Part shown: positions 18,307 to 26,191 of the stretch, piece after piece
Layout: every line of letters begins with the position of its first letter
Position numbering within the stretch: the first letter of the stretch is position 1
Source: Nitrospirillum iridis
GTDB taxonomy: Bacteria; Pseudomonadota; Alphaproteobacteria; Azospirillales; Azospirillaceae
Length of the DNA: 64,000 nt
Reading direction: 5' to 3'
Assembly (NCBI RefSeq): GCF_014205765.1
Contig: NZ_JACIIZ010000009.1
Span: forward strand, 171,081 to 235,080
The notes under the pieces: model-generated
What the model saw: only the letters and a program-made list of their open reading frames with translations
Told to the model about the DNA's origin: nothing
Database searches by the model: none
Made by a program: the position numbers and the translations under genes

Positions 18307-20271
18307 TCAAAGCGCCGGTTCCGGCACCCGGGCGCCCTCGGCTTTCTGGGCATGGTGGAAATAGGACCGCCCCCAGGAGGTGCGGATCTCGTCATGCCGG
18401 GGGGCGCGGGCGAAGCCCGGCTGGCGCAGCGGCAGGGCCAGCAACTCCTCCCCCTCGCGCAGCAGCAGGTCCAACGCCTCCAGCCCGGTGACCGCCGCCA
18501 TGACCGCGTCGGCGCCGAAGCGGGGCGCCAGGGCCTTCACCAGCGGCCCCGCCCCCTGGATTTCCATGCAGGCGTCCAGCACGGCGGCGGCGCAGGCGTC
18601 CAGCGCATGGCGCCGGGGCGCTCCGTCAACCGCGCGGCCATCCTCCACCAATGCCGTGCCGTCGGCGGCCGACGTCAGGGTCAGGGTCGCGTCCGCCGCG
18701 CGCCAGATATCCAGCTGTGCCGCCAGTGCTGCGTGCGCCGCCTCAAGCGCCGCGTCCGGCCGGTCCGGAATCATGTCGAAGTGATAGGCCAGGCGGGCCA
18801 CGCTGTCGGCGGCGTGCGGGTAGATCTGGCTGTAGCCCGGCACCGGGCGGATGGTGACGCCGAAGGCCGCCGGGGTGTTGAAGTAAGGACTGAAGCGGTC
18901 GGCGCGCACGCGGTTGAAACCGCCCGGCGGGTGCAGGTGCGTCACCTTGGGCACCACGGCGGCGGCGGCCCGGTAATGGTCCGCCGTCTCGCCGGGGAAG
19001 CCGTAGAGATGGGACCAGTCCACCAGCACGCCGGCCTCCGCCGCCAGGCGCAGGGTCTGGACGTTGCGCAGCATGGTGGTGCCCTTGCGCATCAGCGCCA
19101 GCACGGGGCTGCTGAGCGATTCCACGCCCGGCTGGATCTTGCGCACGCCGGCCTGGCCCAGCAGGGCCAGCTGGCCCGCCCGCAGGTTGGCCTTGACCTC
19201 GTAATGCAGCAGCAGCGGCCGGTCCAGCGCCGCCAGGCGGGGCAGGAAGTCGGCGAAATAGCGGCTGTCCAGGATGTTGTCGACCACCATGATCTCGCGC
19301 CCGAAGCGCTCCGCCACATCGGTCAGCTCGGCATAGGCGCGGTCCTGGCTTTTGCTGCGATAGGCCATGCCCAGGCCGTTCAGGCCGCAGAAGGTACAGT
19401 GGTGCTTCTGCCCCCACCAGCAGCCGCGCGCGCTTTCAAACAGCGGGAAGGCGGGATAGCGCGCCGCCACCTCGGGCAGGCGGGCGCGGTCGGCATAGAA
19501 ATCGGCGTAGTCCAGCGGCGGCAGGCCGTCCATGTCGGTGATCATGCCGGCCGGCACCGTGGCGGGCACGGTGGCACCGTCGGGCGCCCGGACGATGGTG
19601 CCCGGCAGGCCGGTCAGCTCCTGCCGGGCGCCGTGGCGGCGGATCAGGTCCGGCAGCACCTCCTCCGCCTCCCCGCCCACCACCACGTCGATGAAGGGGT
19701 ACTGCCGGTGCAGTTCCACGCCCATCTCATCGCTGCAGTTGGCGCCGCCGAAGACAATGAGGATGTGGGGATGCGCCGCCTTGATGCGCCGCGCCAGCGC
19801 CAGCGAGGCCATGGTCTGCTGGAAGGAGGTGGAGAAGCCGACAACGGCGTAGCGCTTCCAATCGACCAGGCCGAAGCAATGCTCGATGAAGCCCGCCGCC
19901 TTGCCCCGCGCCGCCAGGATGCCCATCAGGCGCTGGGCACCGAAGTAGCGGCCATACTCCCCCGCCATCAGCCCGTTGAGGAAGGTGAACGGCTCCTGCT
20001 CCGGCGTGCCGTGGGCGGCACCGGCGAACACCCAATCGCCCACCATGGCCAGGAAATAGCGGCTGTCCTCCACCGCGGCATAGGCGTCGAAGCCGATGTA
20101 TTGGGCGAAATCCAGATAGAAATGGCGGATATCCGCCGCCATCCCCCGCCGCGCCAGCGCGCCCTTGAGCAGCGACAGGCCGATGACCGGATAATGCAGG
20201 GCGGCGACAGGCATGGCCACCAGCAGGGTGCGGCCCGGCCCGGTCCCGTTGATCACCGATCCGTCCGCCAT
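18307..20271 (-). CDS. RiPP-maturation B12-type radical SAM enzyme (rSAM protein 1 family)
   Basis: A 654-residue enzyme. The N-terminal part (about residues 15-215) has a cobalamin-binding-like Rossmann region (VVGFSTSFQQTMASL, LIVFGGANCSDEMG, VVVGGEAEEVLPDL). The radical SAM domain follows, with an unusual cysteine cluster at about residues 284, 292 and 295 in the motif ARGCWWGQKHHCTFCGLNG, so C-x7-C-x2-C. The G-C-W-W-G-x-x-x-H-C-x-F-C-G-L-N-G form is a mark of the RiPP maturation radical SAM protein 1 family, whose studied relatives methylate unactivated carbons in peptides. The ATG at 20271 follows a G-run; GTG 20301 and ATG 20295 are alternatives. Five candidate precursor genes precede it on the same strand. 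Confidence 0.85.
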   Translation of the reverse strand: MADGSVINGTGPGRTLLVAMPVAALHYPVIGLSLLKGALARRGMAADIRHFYLDFAQYIGFDAYAAVEDSRYFLAMVGDWVFAGAAHGTPEQEPFTFLNGLMAGEYGRYFGAQRLMGILAARGKAAGFIEHCFGLVDWKRYAVVGFSTSFQQTMASLALARRIKAAHPHILIVFGGANCSDEMGVELHRQYPFIDVVVGGEAEEVLPDLIRRHGARQELTGLPGTIVRAPDGATVPATVPAGMITDMDGLPPLDYADFYADRARLPEVAARYPAFPLFESARGCWWGQKHHCTFCGLNGLGMAYRSKSQDRAYAELTDVAERFGREIMVVDNILDSRYFADFLPRLAALDRPLLLHYEVKANLRAGQLALLGQAGVRKIQPGVESLSSPVLALMRKGTTMLRNVQTLRLAAEAGVLVDWSHLYGFPGETADHYRAAAAVVPKVTHLHPPGGFNRVRADRFSPYFNTPAAFGVTIRPVPGYSQIYPHAADSVARLAYHFDMIPDRPDAALEAAHAALAAQLDIWRAADATLTLTSAADGTALVEDGRAVDGAPRRHALDACAAAVLDACMEIQGAGPLVKALAPRFGADAVMAAVTGLEALDLLLREGEELLALPLRQPGFARAPRHDEIRTSWGRSYFHHAQKAEGARVPEPAL

Positions 20272-20377
20272 ACGCACCCCCCCAAAGGAAATCATCACCA
20301 CACAGCGACAAGCGCGCCCCGCCCGGATGTGCCGGAGGGACGCGCGATCCGCAAAAGCGTGTAAGCCGTCAGAGGAA

Positions 20378-20542
20378 TTAGTACCAGCTAATAGGAATCG
20401 GCAAATCCGAGGTGGCCGCCGCTTCGTCGCGCTGTGTATCGCGCTCTGTCAAAGCGCGCAGAAACTCAATGCCGGCCCCGGATTCGGGGAAGCCAAGGGC
20501 GGCCAGGGTCTGTTCGGGATGGGTGAAGGATGTCTGATTCAT
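20378..20542 (-). CDS. RiPP precursor peptide 1 (54 residues)
   Basis: A short gene with a good GAGGAG ribosome site about ten bases before the ATG. The product begins MNQTSFTHPEQTLAALGFPE and ends SDLPIPISWY. Its leader shares the block TLAALGFPES-x-A-G-I-x-F-L-R-A-L with the other precursors, and its end shows the shared P-I/L-P-x-x-W signature. It lies 106 bp upstream of the radical SAM gene on the same strand, which is the main support for calling it a substrate. Cleavage site and modified residues are unknown. The likely core is the last 8-12 residues. Confidence 0.78.
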   Translation of the reverse strand: MNQTSFTHPEQTLAALGFPESGAGIEFLRALTERDTQRDEAAATSDLPIPISWY

Positions 20543-20578
20543 GATCATTACTCCTCGCTCTGGTTAATATTCCTGGGT

Positions 20579-20761
20579 TCAGTACCATGTGAATGGCAGC
20601 GGGAACGCGGCCGACGCCGCTTGCATGTCATCGTCCTGAATGCCCCGCTCCGCCACCATGCGCAGGAACTGGATGCCCGCGTCAGACACCGTCATGCCCA
20701 GGGATTCCAGTACCTGACTCGGGTTTGCGGCGACTTGCAGAATATCTATCACCATCGTCAT
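20579..20761 (-). CDS. RiPP precursor peptide 2 (60 residues)
   Basis: The product begins MTMVIDILQVAANPSQVLES and ends SAAFPLPFTWY. The leader block LESLGMTVSDAGIQFLRM aligns with those of the other four peptides but is the most divergent of the short ones. A GAGGAG box lies eight bases upstream of the ATG. It sits between precursors 1 and 3 and is probably in the same transcript. The C-terminal F-P-L-P-F-T-W-Y preserves the P-x-P-x-x-W signature. Confidence 0.78.
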   Translation of the reverse strand: MTMVIDILQVAANPSQVLESLGMTVSDAGIQFLRMVAERGIQDDDMQAASAAFPLPFTWY

Positions 20762-20908
20762 AGCTCATCTCCTCAGGATGGGTTGTCAGGCTGGCTCGAA
20801 AATTGAGAGGCTTAGACCAAGAGGTACTTCTCCAAAGTGGTCAGGGGGCCGTGACGACAGTCCGTCGAGTGCATCAGAAGTTCCCTAGCAGGTTGGCCCC
20901 CGGATGAC

Positions 20909-20938
20909 GCCCGCAGGCGGGCACGCCCGCCTGCGGGC
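20909..20938 (-). terminator. Strong hairpin between precursors 3 and 2
   Basis: A perfect 14-bp inverted repeat (GCCCGCAGGCGGGC and its complement) with a 2-base loop. There is no T-run, so it may stop some transcripts, protect the 3' end of the precursor 3 message, or be a REP-like element. Confidence 0.5.
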
Positions 20939-20982
20939 CGGAGGAGCGCGCTGCGCGCAAGAGCGTGCAAGCTATCAGAGGA

Positions 20983-21147
20983 TTAATACCATTCGAGCGG
21001 CAAGGGCAGGTCTGACGTGGCCGCCGGTTCGTCACGCTGTGTATCGCGCCCCGTCAACGCGCGCAAAAACTGAATGCCGGCCTCGGATTCAGGGAAGCCA
21101 AGGGCAGCCAGGGTGTGTTCGGGAGGGGTGAAGGATGTCTGATTCAT
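20983..21147 (-). CDS. RiPP precursor peptide 3 (54 residues)
   Basis: A near twin of precursor 1: it begins MNQTSFTPPEHTLAALGFPE and ends SDLPLPLEWY. The leader is almost unchanged, whereas the C-terminal core differs at two to three of the last seven residues (PIPISWY against PLPLEWY). That is the usual pattern of a constant leader with a diversified core. The ATG at 21147 has the same GAGGAG ribosome site as precursor 1. It is too short for ordinary gene finders and could be missed. Confidence 0.78.
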   Translation of the reverse strand: MNQTSFTPPEHTLAALGFPESEAGIQFLRALTGRDTQRDEPAATSDLPLPLEWY

Positions 21148-21183
21148 AATCATTACTCCTCGCTCTGGTTAATATTCCTGGGT

Positions 21184-21357
21184 TCAGAACCACTCGAACG
21201 GCAGAGGCACATCCGATACCACCGCGCATTCGTCATACTTGGTGTCGCGCGTCATGCAGGCGCGCAAGAATTGAATGCCCGCTTCCGATTCGGGAAAGCC
21301 CAAGGCGGCCAGGGCTTGTTCAATGGAACCGGTGGAAGGAGGTGAAGTGTGTTGCAA
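21184..21357 (-). CDS. RiPP precursor peptide 4 (57 residues, TTG start)
   Basis: Reads from TTG at 21357, with AAGGAG seven bases upstream; no ATG is available in frame before the leader. The product has the leader block QALAALGFPESEAGIQFLRA and ends SDVPLPFEWF. It differs from the others in carrying two cysteines (in RACMT and DECAV) and a final Phe in place of Tyr. Same strand and spacing as its neighbours. The start codon is the least certain part of this call. Confidence 0.7.
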   Translation of the reverse strand: MQHTSPPSTGSIEQALAALGFPESEAGIQFLRACMTRDTKYDECAVVSDVPLPFEWF

Positions 21358-21659
21358 TATCTATCTCCTTGATTAAATTAATAAAATCGGATGCACCTGC
21401 TGCAATCGCGCGGCACGATGGATGCGCGCATTGAAATGATAGCGCGGTCCAAAAAGTTGCAGCAGCCAAAATTATACTTCTTTCCTCCGAGAGGAAAACC
21501 CAAATAAAATCAGCCGCCACCTTAACACTTTGGAAGAAAAAATGTTCTGAAATTATTGAAAATTACCCACCCCATAAATTGCACAAGAAAATTATCTTAA
21601 GATCACGAGCGCGCGCCTGTTTTCAGGAGCGCGCCCGCAGAGCCCTACTATTTACAAGC
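21358..21659. other. AT-rich gap between precursors 5 and 4
   Basis: About 300 bases, much richer in A and T than the surroundings. It probably holds a promoter for the four short precursors. The only structure seen is a hairpin at 21609-21634. Confidence 0.45.
21609..21634 (-). terminator. Hairpin downstream of precursor 5
   Basis: An 11-bp GC-rich stem with one mismatch and a 4-base loop, 26 bp after the stop of precursor 5 on the minus strand. AT-rich sequence but no clean T-run follows. Confidence 0.45.
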
Positions 21660-21908
21660 TCAGTCCCAGCTATGCGGCAATGGTGCGGCGGCGATATGTG
21701 CTTCCAGATCGCCAGCTGCGGTCGTGAAGGACTGCCCTCCCAGCTTGCTGAAAAACGCTAACGCGTTGGGAGATGCGGTAAAGCCTAGAATCGACAGTGT
21801 ATGGGTCGGATTATCGATTAATTGCTTGCGGAAATCTGCGTCAAGCAGGGCACGGCCCAAAATACTTTGTACTTCTTCGGTGGTCGGGCTACGCAACAAT
21901 GGCGCCAT
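21660..21908 (-). CDS. RiPP precursor peptide 5 with longer Nif11/LigA-like leader (82 residues)
   Basis: The product begins MAPLLRSPTTEEVQSILGRA and ends AHIAAAPLPHSWD. Residues about 8-58 look like the helical leader of Nif11/nitrile-hydratase-type or LigA-like RiPP precursors (LLDADFRKQLIDNP, then THTLSILGF-x3-PNALAFFSKLGG). Its second half aligns with the leader block of precursors 1-4, so those appear to be shortened versions. The end keeps the P-L-P-x-x-W signature. A strong AGGAGG lies five bases before the ATG. It is the first peptide gene after the sensor kinase on the same strand. Confidence 0.78.
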   Translation of the reverse strand: MAPLLRSPTTEEVQSILGRALLDADFRKQLIDNPTHTLSILGFTASPNALAFFSKLGGQSFTTAAGDLEAHIAAAPLPHSWD

Positions 21909-22006
21909 TGGATCCTCCTAACACGATTGGTAGCAGCGAATTGCACCATTTTAATACTTAAAACCCACGAGAAAAGCAAATACTGGTTGCCACGTCGGCA
22001 CAATAG

Positions 22007-24067
22007 CTAGCTCCTAAGCATGGGCAATCGAAGCGCGACAATCGTCCCCCCTAGAGTCCCGCTCCTGATTTCGAGGTTACCCCTTAACCGCTGTGTGACC
22101 TGATTGTAGGCCACGTGCAAACCCAACCCCGGATGGCCGCTTGCACGCCCTGTGGTGAAGAAGGGGTCACACACCTTTCCAATGAGGTCGTCGGGAATGC
22201 CGACGCCGTCGTCGGAGACGGTGATGACAACGCCGTCCAGGGCCGTGACAGCAGACAGGACCACCCGACCATCCGAGCGCCCGATGAAGGCGTGATCGAT
22301 TGTGTTGGACAGAATACGGGTCAGGGCGTCGGTCAGTGACTCCGGCACCGTGCGCAGCACTAGGCCATCCGGCACCGCCGCAACCAACCGGATGGCGCTC
22401 CGGTCCAACGCAGGACGGAACAGCGTTACCAAATCGTCCAGCAGAATGGATAGGTCCGTTTCCAGAACCCTGCCACCGCTTTCGTCCACGGCTACTGCGG
22501 AGAAACTCTTAACCAGCGCTGCGGTCCGCAATGCATTCCGTTCGACGACAGTCGCCAAGTCAGCCCATTCCCCAATACCTGCTTCCAGAGCCGCGCGCGT
22601 CAGCCTGCCTTGGGCTATAGCGTCACGCAAGTCGACAACCCCACCGTGAAGACTCCCAGCTGCGGTCAACACCACCCCCAGGGGGGTATTTATTTCATGT
22701 GCTACACCGGCCACCAAGCGACCCAGCGAGGCCATTTTTTCCTGCTGTACTAACTGACCTTGAGTTGTACGCAGTTCTACTAGCGTAGCCTCCAACTCAT
22801 AGTAGGACCGGGCATTCGCAATCGCGATTGCAGCATAGGCACATGCAGAGCGTAAGATTTCCAACGCCTGTGGGTTATAGGCGCCAATGTCACGGCTCTG
22901 TACCGTGATCAGGCCCAGAACACGGCCGGAAACCACCAGCGGCCACCAGACCGCGGCTTGGATATCCCAGTCGAGCGCGGCGACGCTGGCGGCCCACCGA
23001 GTAGCGCTGTCGCCTACGATTACAAGTTCTACCCCCTGGCGCAAAGCCTGAACCGCAGGCTCAGCCGCCTCAGCCTTGCGGGTAAACGCCGGCAAGGCCT
23101 GACCGTTGGCCACGAATTGGTCAAACACGAGCTGATGCCCGTCTACTGACAAGTGAGCAATGCCGAAGGCATCCAAAGGTACCAGGCCGGAGAGGTGATT
23201 GTGCAATGCCACATGGACTTCGGCCAAGTCCAGTGTGGCGGTCAACGCCAAGCCAGCATCACCCAATTGCCGCAGCGTCTCCGCCGAGGCCACCAGATCG
23301 CTATTGGCCTGGCGCAATTCCGCCGTGCGCATTTCGACCTGCTGGCGCAGCATCTCCGAACTGATGCGCAGCCGCTGTTGATAGCGACCGATCAACCAAG
23401 CCAGTAGCGCAATACCCAGCATGACTGCCACGGCCGAGTATAGGAACGTTTGGACCGTATACTGCGCCTGCCGCGTAGCCTCTGCAGCGCGCAGTTGCGC
23501 ATCACGCCCGGTTTCCTCCACGATGCTGGTGAGTTCGGATTGCACGCGATCGAATACCGCTCCGAACGGCTCGATGAAACTGACGGTGCTAGCGAAATCA
23601 ATGCCGAGCATGGAACCGACCCAGGCCACCGCACTTTTATAGTCGGCCAGACTGTGGATGATGTCGTCCAACCGTCGACGCTGGTCAGATGTGGCATAGG
23701 TATCCCGGTACGCGGAGAGATCCTGAATTAAATTATCGATCTGGCTAGAAATTTCAGATATTTCTTGGTCAACATCTACAGTCTGCCGGCCAGCGGACTT
23801 TACTGCCAGCAAGCGATTGAAATGAGCATTGGCGCGTTGAACCCGCGTGTTTATATCCGATAACTTAACACTTCCGACCAGATTGCGATCAACAATCTGG
23901 TCCAAGGCGCCAGTCAGCCGGTATAGCGTGCGCTCCCCCGTCCCGAATAGCGCGACCATGAGAAGGCCGGCCCCGAAGACCGGGGCAAGGATACGCAATG
24001 CGACCCGCACTTTTTCCACCAGACGCAACGATGGTGCGACGGCAGTGCTCCTACTCCAAACATCCAT
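22007..24067 (-). CDS. Membrane sensor histidine kinase with 4-helix periplasmic domain and GAF
   Basis: A 686-residue kinase. TM1 is near residues 25-45, followed by a roughly 160-residue helical periplasmic domain (chemoreceptor-like four-helix bundle) and TM2 near 208-232. Next come a coiled-coil linker, a GAF domain (about 275-430), the H-box GRLVAGVAHEINTPLG with the phospho-accepting His near residue 460, and a HATPase_c domain (DDGVGIPDDL, HPGLGLHVAYN). ATG 24067 is preferred to the upstream TTG 24094. Its kinase half is a close match to that of the propeller kinase at 27882-31742. No response regulator lies nearby. It sits between a peptide-binding protein and the precursor genes, which hints at control of peptide production. 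Confidence 0.85.
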   Translation of the reverse strand: MDVWSRSTAVAPSLRLVEKVRVALRILAPVFGAGLLMVALFGTGERTLYRLTGALDQIVDRNLVGSVKLSDINTRVQRANAHFNRLLAVKSAGRQTVDVDQEISEISSQIDNLIQDLSAYRDTYATSDQRRRLDDIIHSLADYKSAVAWVGSMLGIDFASTVSFIEPFGAVFDRVQSELTSIVEETGRDAQLRAAEATRQAQYTVQTFLYSAVAVMLGIALLAWLIGRYQQRLRISSEMLRQQVEMRTAELRQANSDLVASAETLRQLGDAGLALTATLDLAEVHVALHNHLSGLVPLDAFGIAHLSVDGHQLVFDQFVANGQALPAFTRKAEAAEPAVQALRQGVELVIVGDSATRWAASVAALDWDIQAAVWWPLVVSGRVLGLITVQSRDIGAYNPQALEILRSACAYAAIAIANARSYYELEATLVELRTTQGQLVQQEKMASLGRLVAGVAHEINTPLGVVLTAAGSLHGGVVDLRDAIAQGRLTRAALEAGIGEWADLATVVERNALRTAALVKSFSAVAVDESGGRVLETDLSILLDDLVTLFRPALDRSAIRLVAAVPDGLVLRTVPESLTDALTRILSNTIDHAFIGRSDGRVVLSAVTALDGVVITVSDDGVGIPDDLIGKVCDPFFTTGRASGHPGLGLHVAYNQVTQRLRGNLEIRSGTLGGTIVALRLPMLRS

Positions 24068-24211
24068 CCCGTCGCCCCGCGCCAACTTTTCCAATCGAGT
24101 GGTCCATCCCGGAAATCGTGGTTGCGCGTTCAGAGCCCCAACAGGGGTTACTGTGATACCACTCGCCTCGGTTGCGTCACAGAGTAAATTACTCCTTCAC
24201 AGCCTTACCTC

Positions 24212-26011
24212 TTAAAAGCGGAACCGCCAGTATTCCGCAGGGGCCGGCGAAAAATTTCGAGCATCGACAGCACCGTCCAGCCGCTTGTCCGCCAAAGTGA
24301 TGACCGTGCCAAACCATAAGGGCAGGGCTGGCAGGTTATCCGCATATGCCTTCTGCACCGCAGCCAAGGCCTGCTGTCGGGGCTCCACCGAACATCCCGC
24401 CAGCGTCAGCCCGTCCATAGCGATGTCCAGCGCCCCGATGCTGACGCCAAAAATATTGTTGCCCCGCCAATTATTGGCGGCGGAGGGAATCATGGACGAA
24501 TGGAACCAGAAGCGTGCAGTCTCAAGTCCACCTTCCAGCGATTGCGAGAACCCGACCATTCCAGAATAACGGTCACGGGCATCGGCCACGTCGGCAGAGA
24601 GTTGGGAATCGACCTGAAGCTTCACGCCGACGCCAAGCGCCTTCCAGGCAGCCTCCAACTGGGGAGCCAAGGCCGCCCAGGGGAAATTCGGGCGGTAGCG
24701 CAACTCAAACTGCAGAGGAGCGCCCAAACTGTTGTAGCGGATGGCGCCCTTGCCTAAACGCCATCCCGCATCATCCAGCAGTTGCCCCGCCCGCAGTGGG
24801 TTGTAGGGATAGCGGGTCACAACAGAATATCCTGGCATGAAAGGGCTGAGCAGGCTTTGTGCCACAGTGCCCTTGTTGTCGAGGACAGATTTGACGAGAC
24901 CATCTCTATTTAGCCCCAGCAGCAATGCCTGCCGGACACGAAGGTCCTTCAGAATGGGGTTGTCGAAATTGATCCGCAGGTGAGCGAGAAATTCGCTGGG
25001 AGCATAGAAAGCTTGGTAGCGGCTTCCCAATTCGTGAGCCAATTTCTGGCCCATGTCGAACACCAGAGTACTGAACACGTCCACTTTGCCGGCACGGACA
25101 AGGGTCTCAAGCTCCGCCGGTGTTTGAACTACGTGCAGGTTTACACTGCTGAAAAAGGGCGTGGTGGCTGGCCAGTAAGGATTCCGGCTGAAGTGCAACT
25201 CTCCTGTTTCTATCCGCGACACTACATACGGACCGCTGTATAAGCCTAGCGTCTCGGGATGCCGGATATAGAGCGAGTTTTCGAAATAGTGGCTCGCGTC
25301 GGCCTGCCATATCGCCCGCTCCAGATGAGAAGGCAGCAGAGGCGGCATATTCAAATCGCTCTGGCAAACAATACCATCATATATAATTTCGAATTGCCGG
25401 ACGCCGACCACCCGGACCGCACGGATATGAGTAAGACCAAGATCCGAATCAACCAAGCCCCGTCCGGTCTTAGTCAGAACGTCCCATGTAAAGGCCATAT
25501 CATCCGCAGTCATATCAACACCATCGGCCCAGCGCGCATCTGGCCTCAACGTGAAGATGGCAGTGGTGGACCAATTGCCATCCACCGCCTTCATCACCCG
25601 CAAGGTACCGTCCACTTCCGAGGGGGGTGACACGCAGTACACGCAAGAAAGCCGCCCCTGGACATCCGCTAAAGGTAGACGGTTCAGGAATTTCTTCACC
25701 CAAATATGCGCAAACTGGTCACCGACCAGCGGATGAAGATTGACCGGCCAAGCGCCAACAACCGCGGTAGTCACCAGAGGCGCTGCTACCTGGGAGGATA
25801 CTTGCACTACCGGTTGCTGAGAGTTTGCTCCCGCCAAAGCTGGGCTGAGCAATGGCAACACCAACGACAGGACAAACAGCCTTAAAGATCGCCAGCCAGC
25901 CTTTCGCTGCCGCGACCATGCCTCCAACAAACCCACACAGCTCAACGCCAGCCCCGCTCTTGGAAGTATCGGACAAAAGGGTTTGGACTCCAGGCAGGCA
26001 CTATCCTCCAT
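24212..26011 (-). CDS. Solo peptide ABC-type substrate-binding protein (SBP family 5)
   Basis: A roughly 599-residue exported binding protein of the DppA/OppA/NikA family. After a long N-terminus, a signal sequence (RSLRLFVLSLVLPLLSPALAGA) is followed by the family core: ATFTLRPDARWADG-like (here TLRPDARWADGVDMTADDMAFTWDVL), ILKDLRVRQALLLGLNRDGL and PALPLWF. No permease or ATPase genes are near, which is unusual for an uptake system. Downstream on the same strand, 144 bp away, is a sensor kinase with a periplasmic domain, so this protein may present a peptide ligand to the kinase. Start is uncertain: ATG 26011 or TTG 26029. Confidence 0.8.
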   Translation of the reverse strand: MEDSACLESKPFCPILPRAGLALSCVGLLEAWSRQRKAGWRSLRLFVLSLVLPLLSPALAGANSQQPVVQVSSQVAAPLVTTAVVGAWPVNLHPLVGDQFAHIWVKKFLNRLPLADVQGRLSCVYCVSPPSEVDGTLRVMKAVDGNWSTTAIFTLRPDARWADGVDMTADDMAFTWDVLTKTGRGLVDSDLGLTHIRAVRVVGVRQFEIIYDGIVCQSDLNMPPLLPSHLERAIWQADASHYFENSLYIRHPETLGLYSGPYVVSRIETGELHFSRNPYWPATTPFFSSVNLHVVQTPAELETLVRAGKVDVFSTLVFDMGQKLAHELGSRYQAFYAPSEFLAHLRINFDNPILKDLRVRQALLLGLNRDGLVKSVLDNKGTVAQSLLSPFMPGYSVVTRYPYNPLRAGQLLDDAGWRLGKGAIRYNSLGAPLQFELRYRPNFPWAALAPQLEAAWKALGVGVKLQVDSQLSADVADARDRYSGMVGFSQSLEGGLETARFWFHSSMIPSAANNWRGNNIFGVSIGALDIAMDGLTLAGCSVEPRQQALAAVQKAYADNLPALPLWFGTVITLADKRLDGAVDARNFSPAPAEYWRFRF

Positions 26012-26191
26012 TTCCCGCGTCAATTGCAAAGGTCCATTAACCTACCATTGACATGGAGCCACCCTCCCGGCCTCGCCGCCCTGGCTCAGTCAGAGTTCGT
26101 CCCGCCACCCCCGCCACATTCCATCTACCCTGCCCCTCTATAGACTGCTAGCTTATCTGCCCAAGCACAAACTCAACCGATGGGGGTAGTG
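26012..26191. promoter_or_regulatory. Divergent promoter region between the binding-protein gene and the borosin gene
   Basis: 180 bp separate two divergent starts, so both promoters must lie here. No clear operator was found by eye. Confidence 0.35.

Larger units (their letters stand above)
20330..21195 (-). repeat. Duplicated precursor cassette (offset 605 bp)
   Basis: Precursor 1 with its flanks (about 20330-20590) is repeated as precursor 3 with its flanks (about 20935-21195). The 5' leader that includes the ribosome site (20524-20585 and 21129-21190) is almost identical. The upstream neighbours, precursors 2 and 4, also end similarly, so a two-gene cassette seems to have been duplicated. 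Confidence 0.7.

Noticed and set aside
18172-20364. Long plus-strand open frame of about 730 codons opposite the radical SAM gene
   Set aside because: It is the antisense shadow of a GC-rich gene with clear motifs. Its translation is rich in Gln, His, Arg and Gly with no domain.
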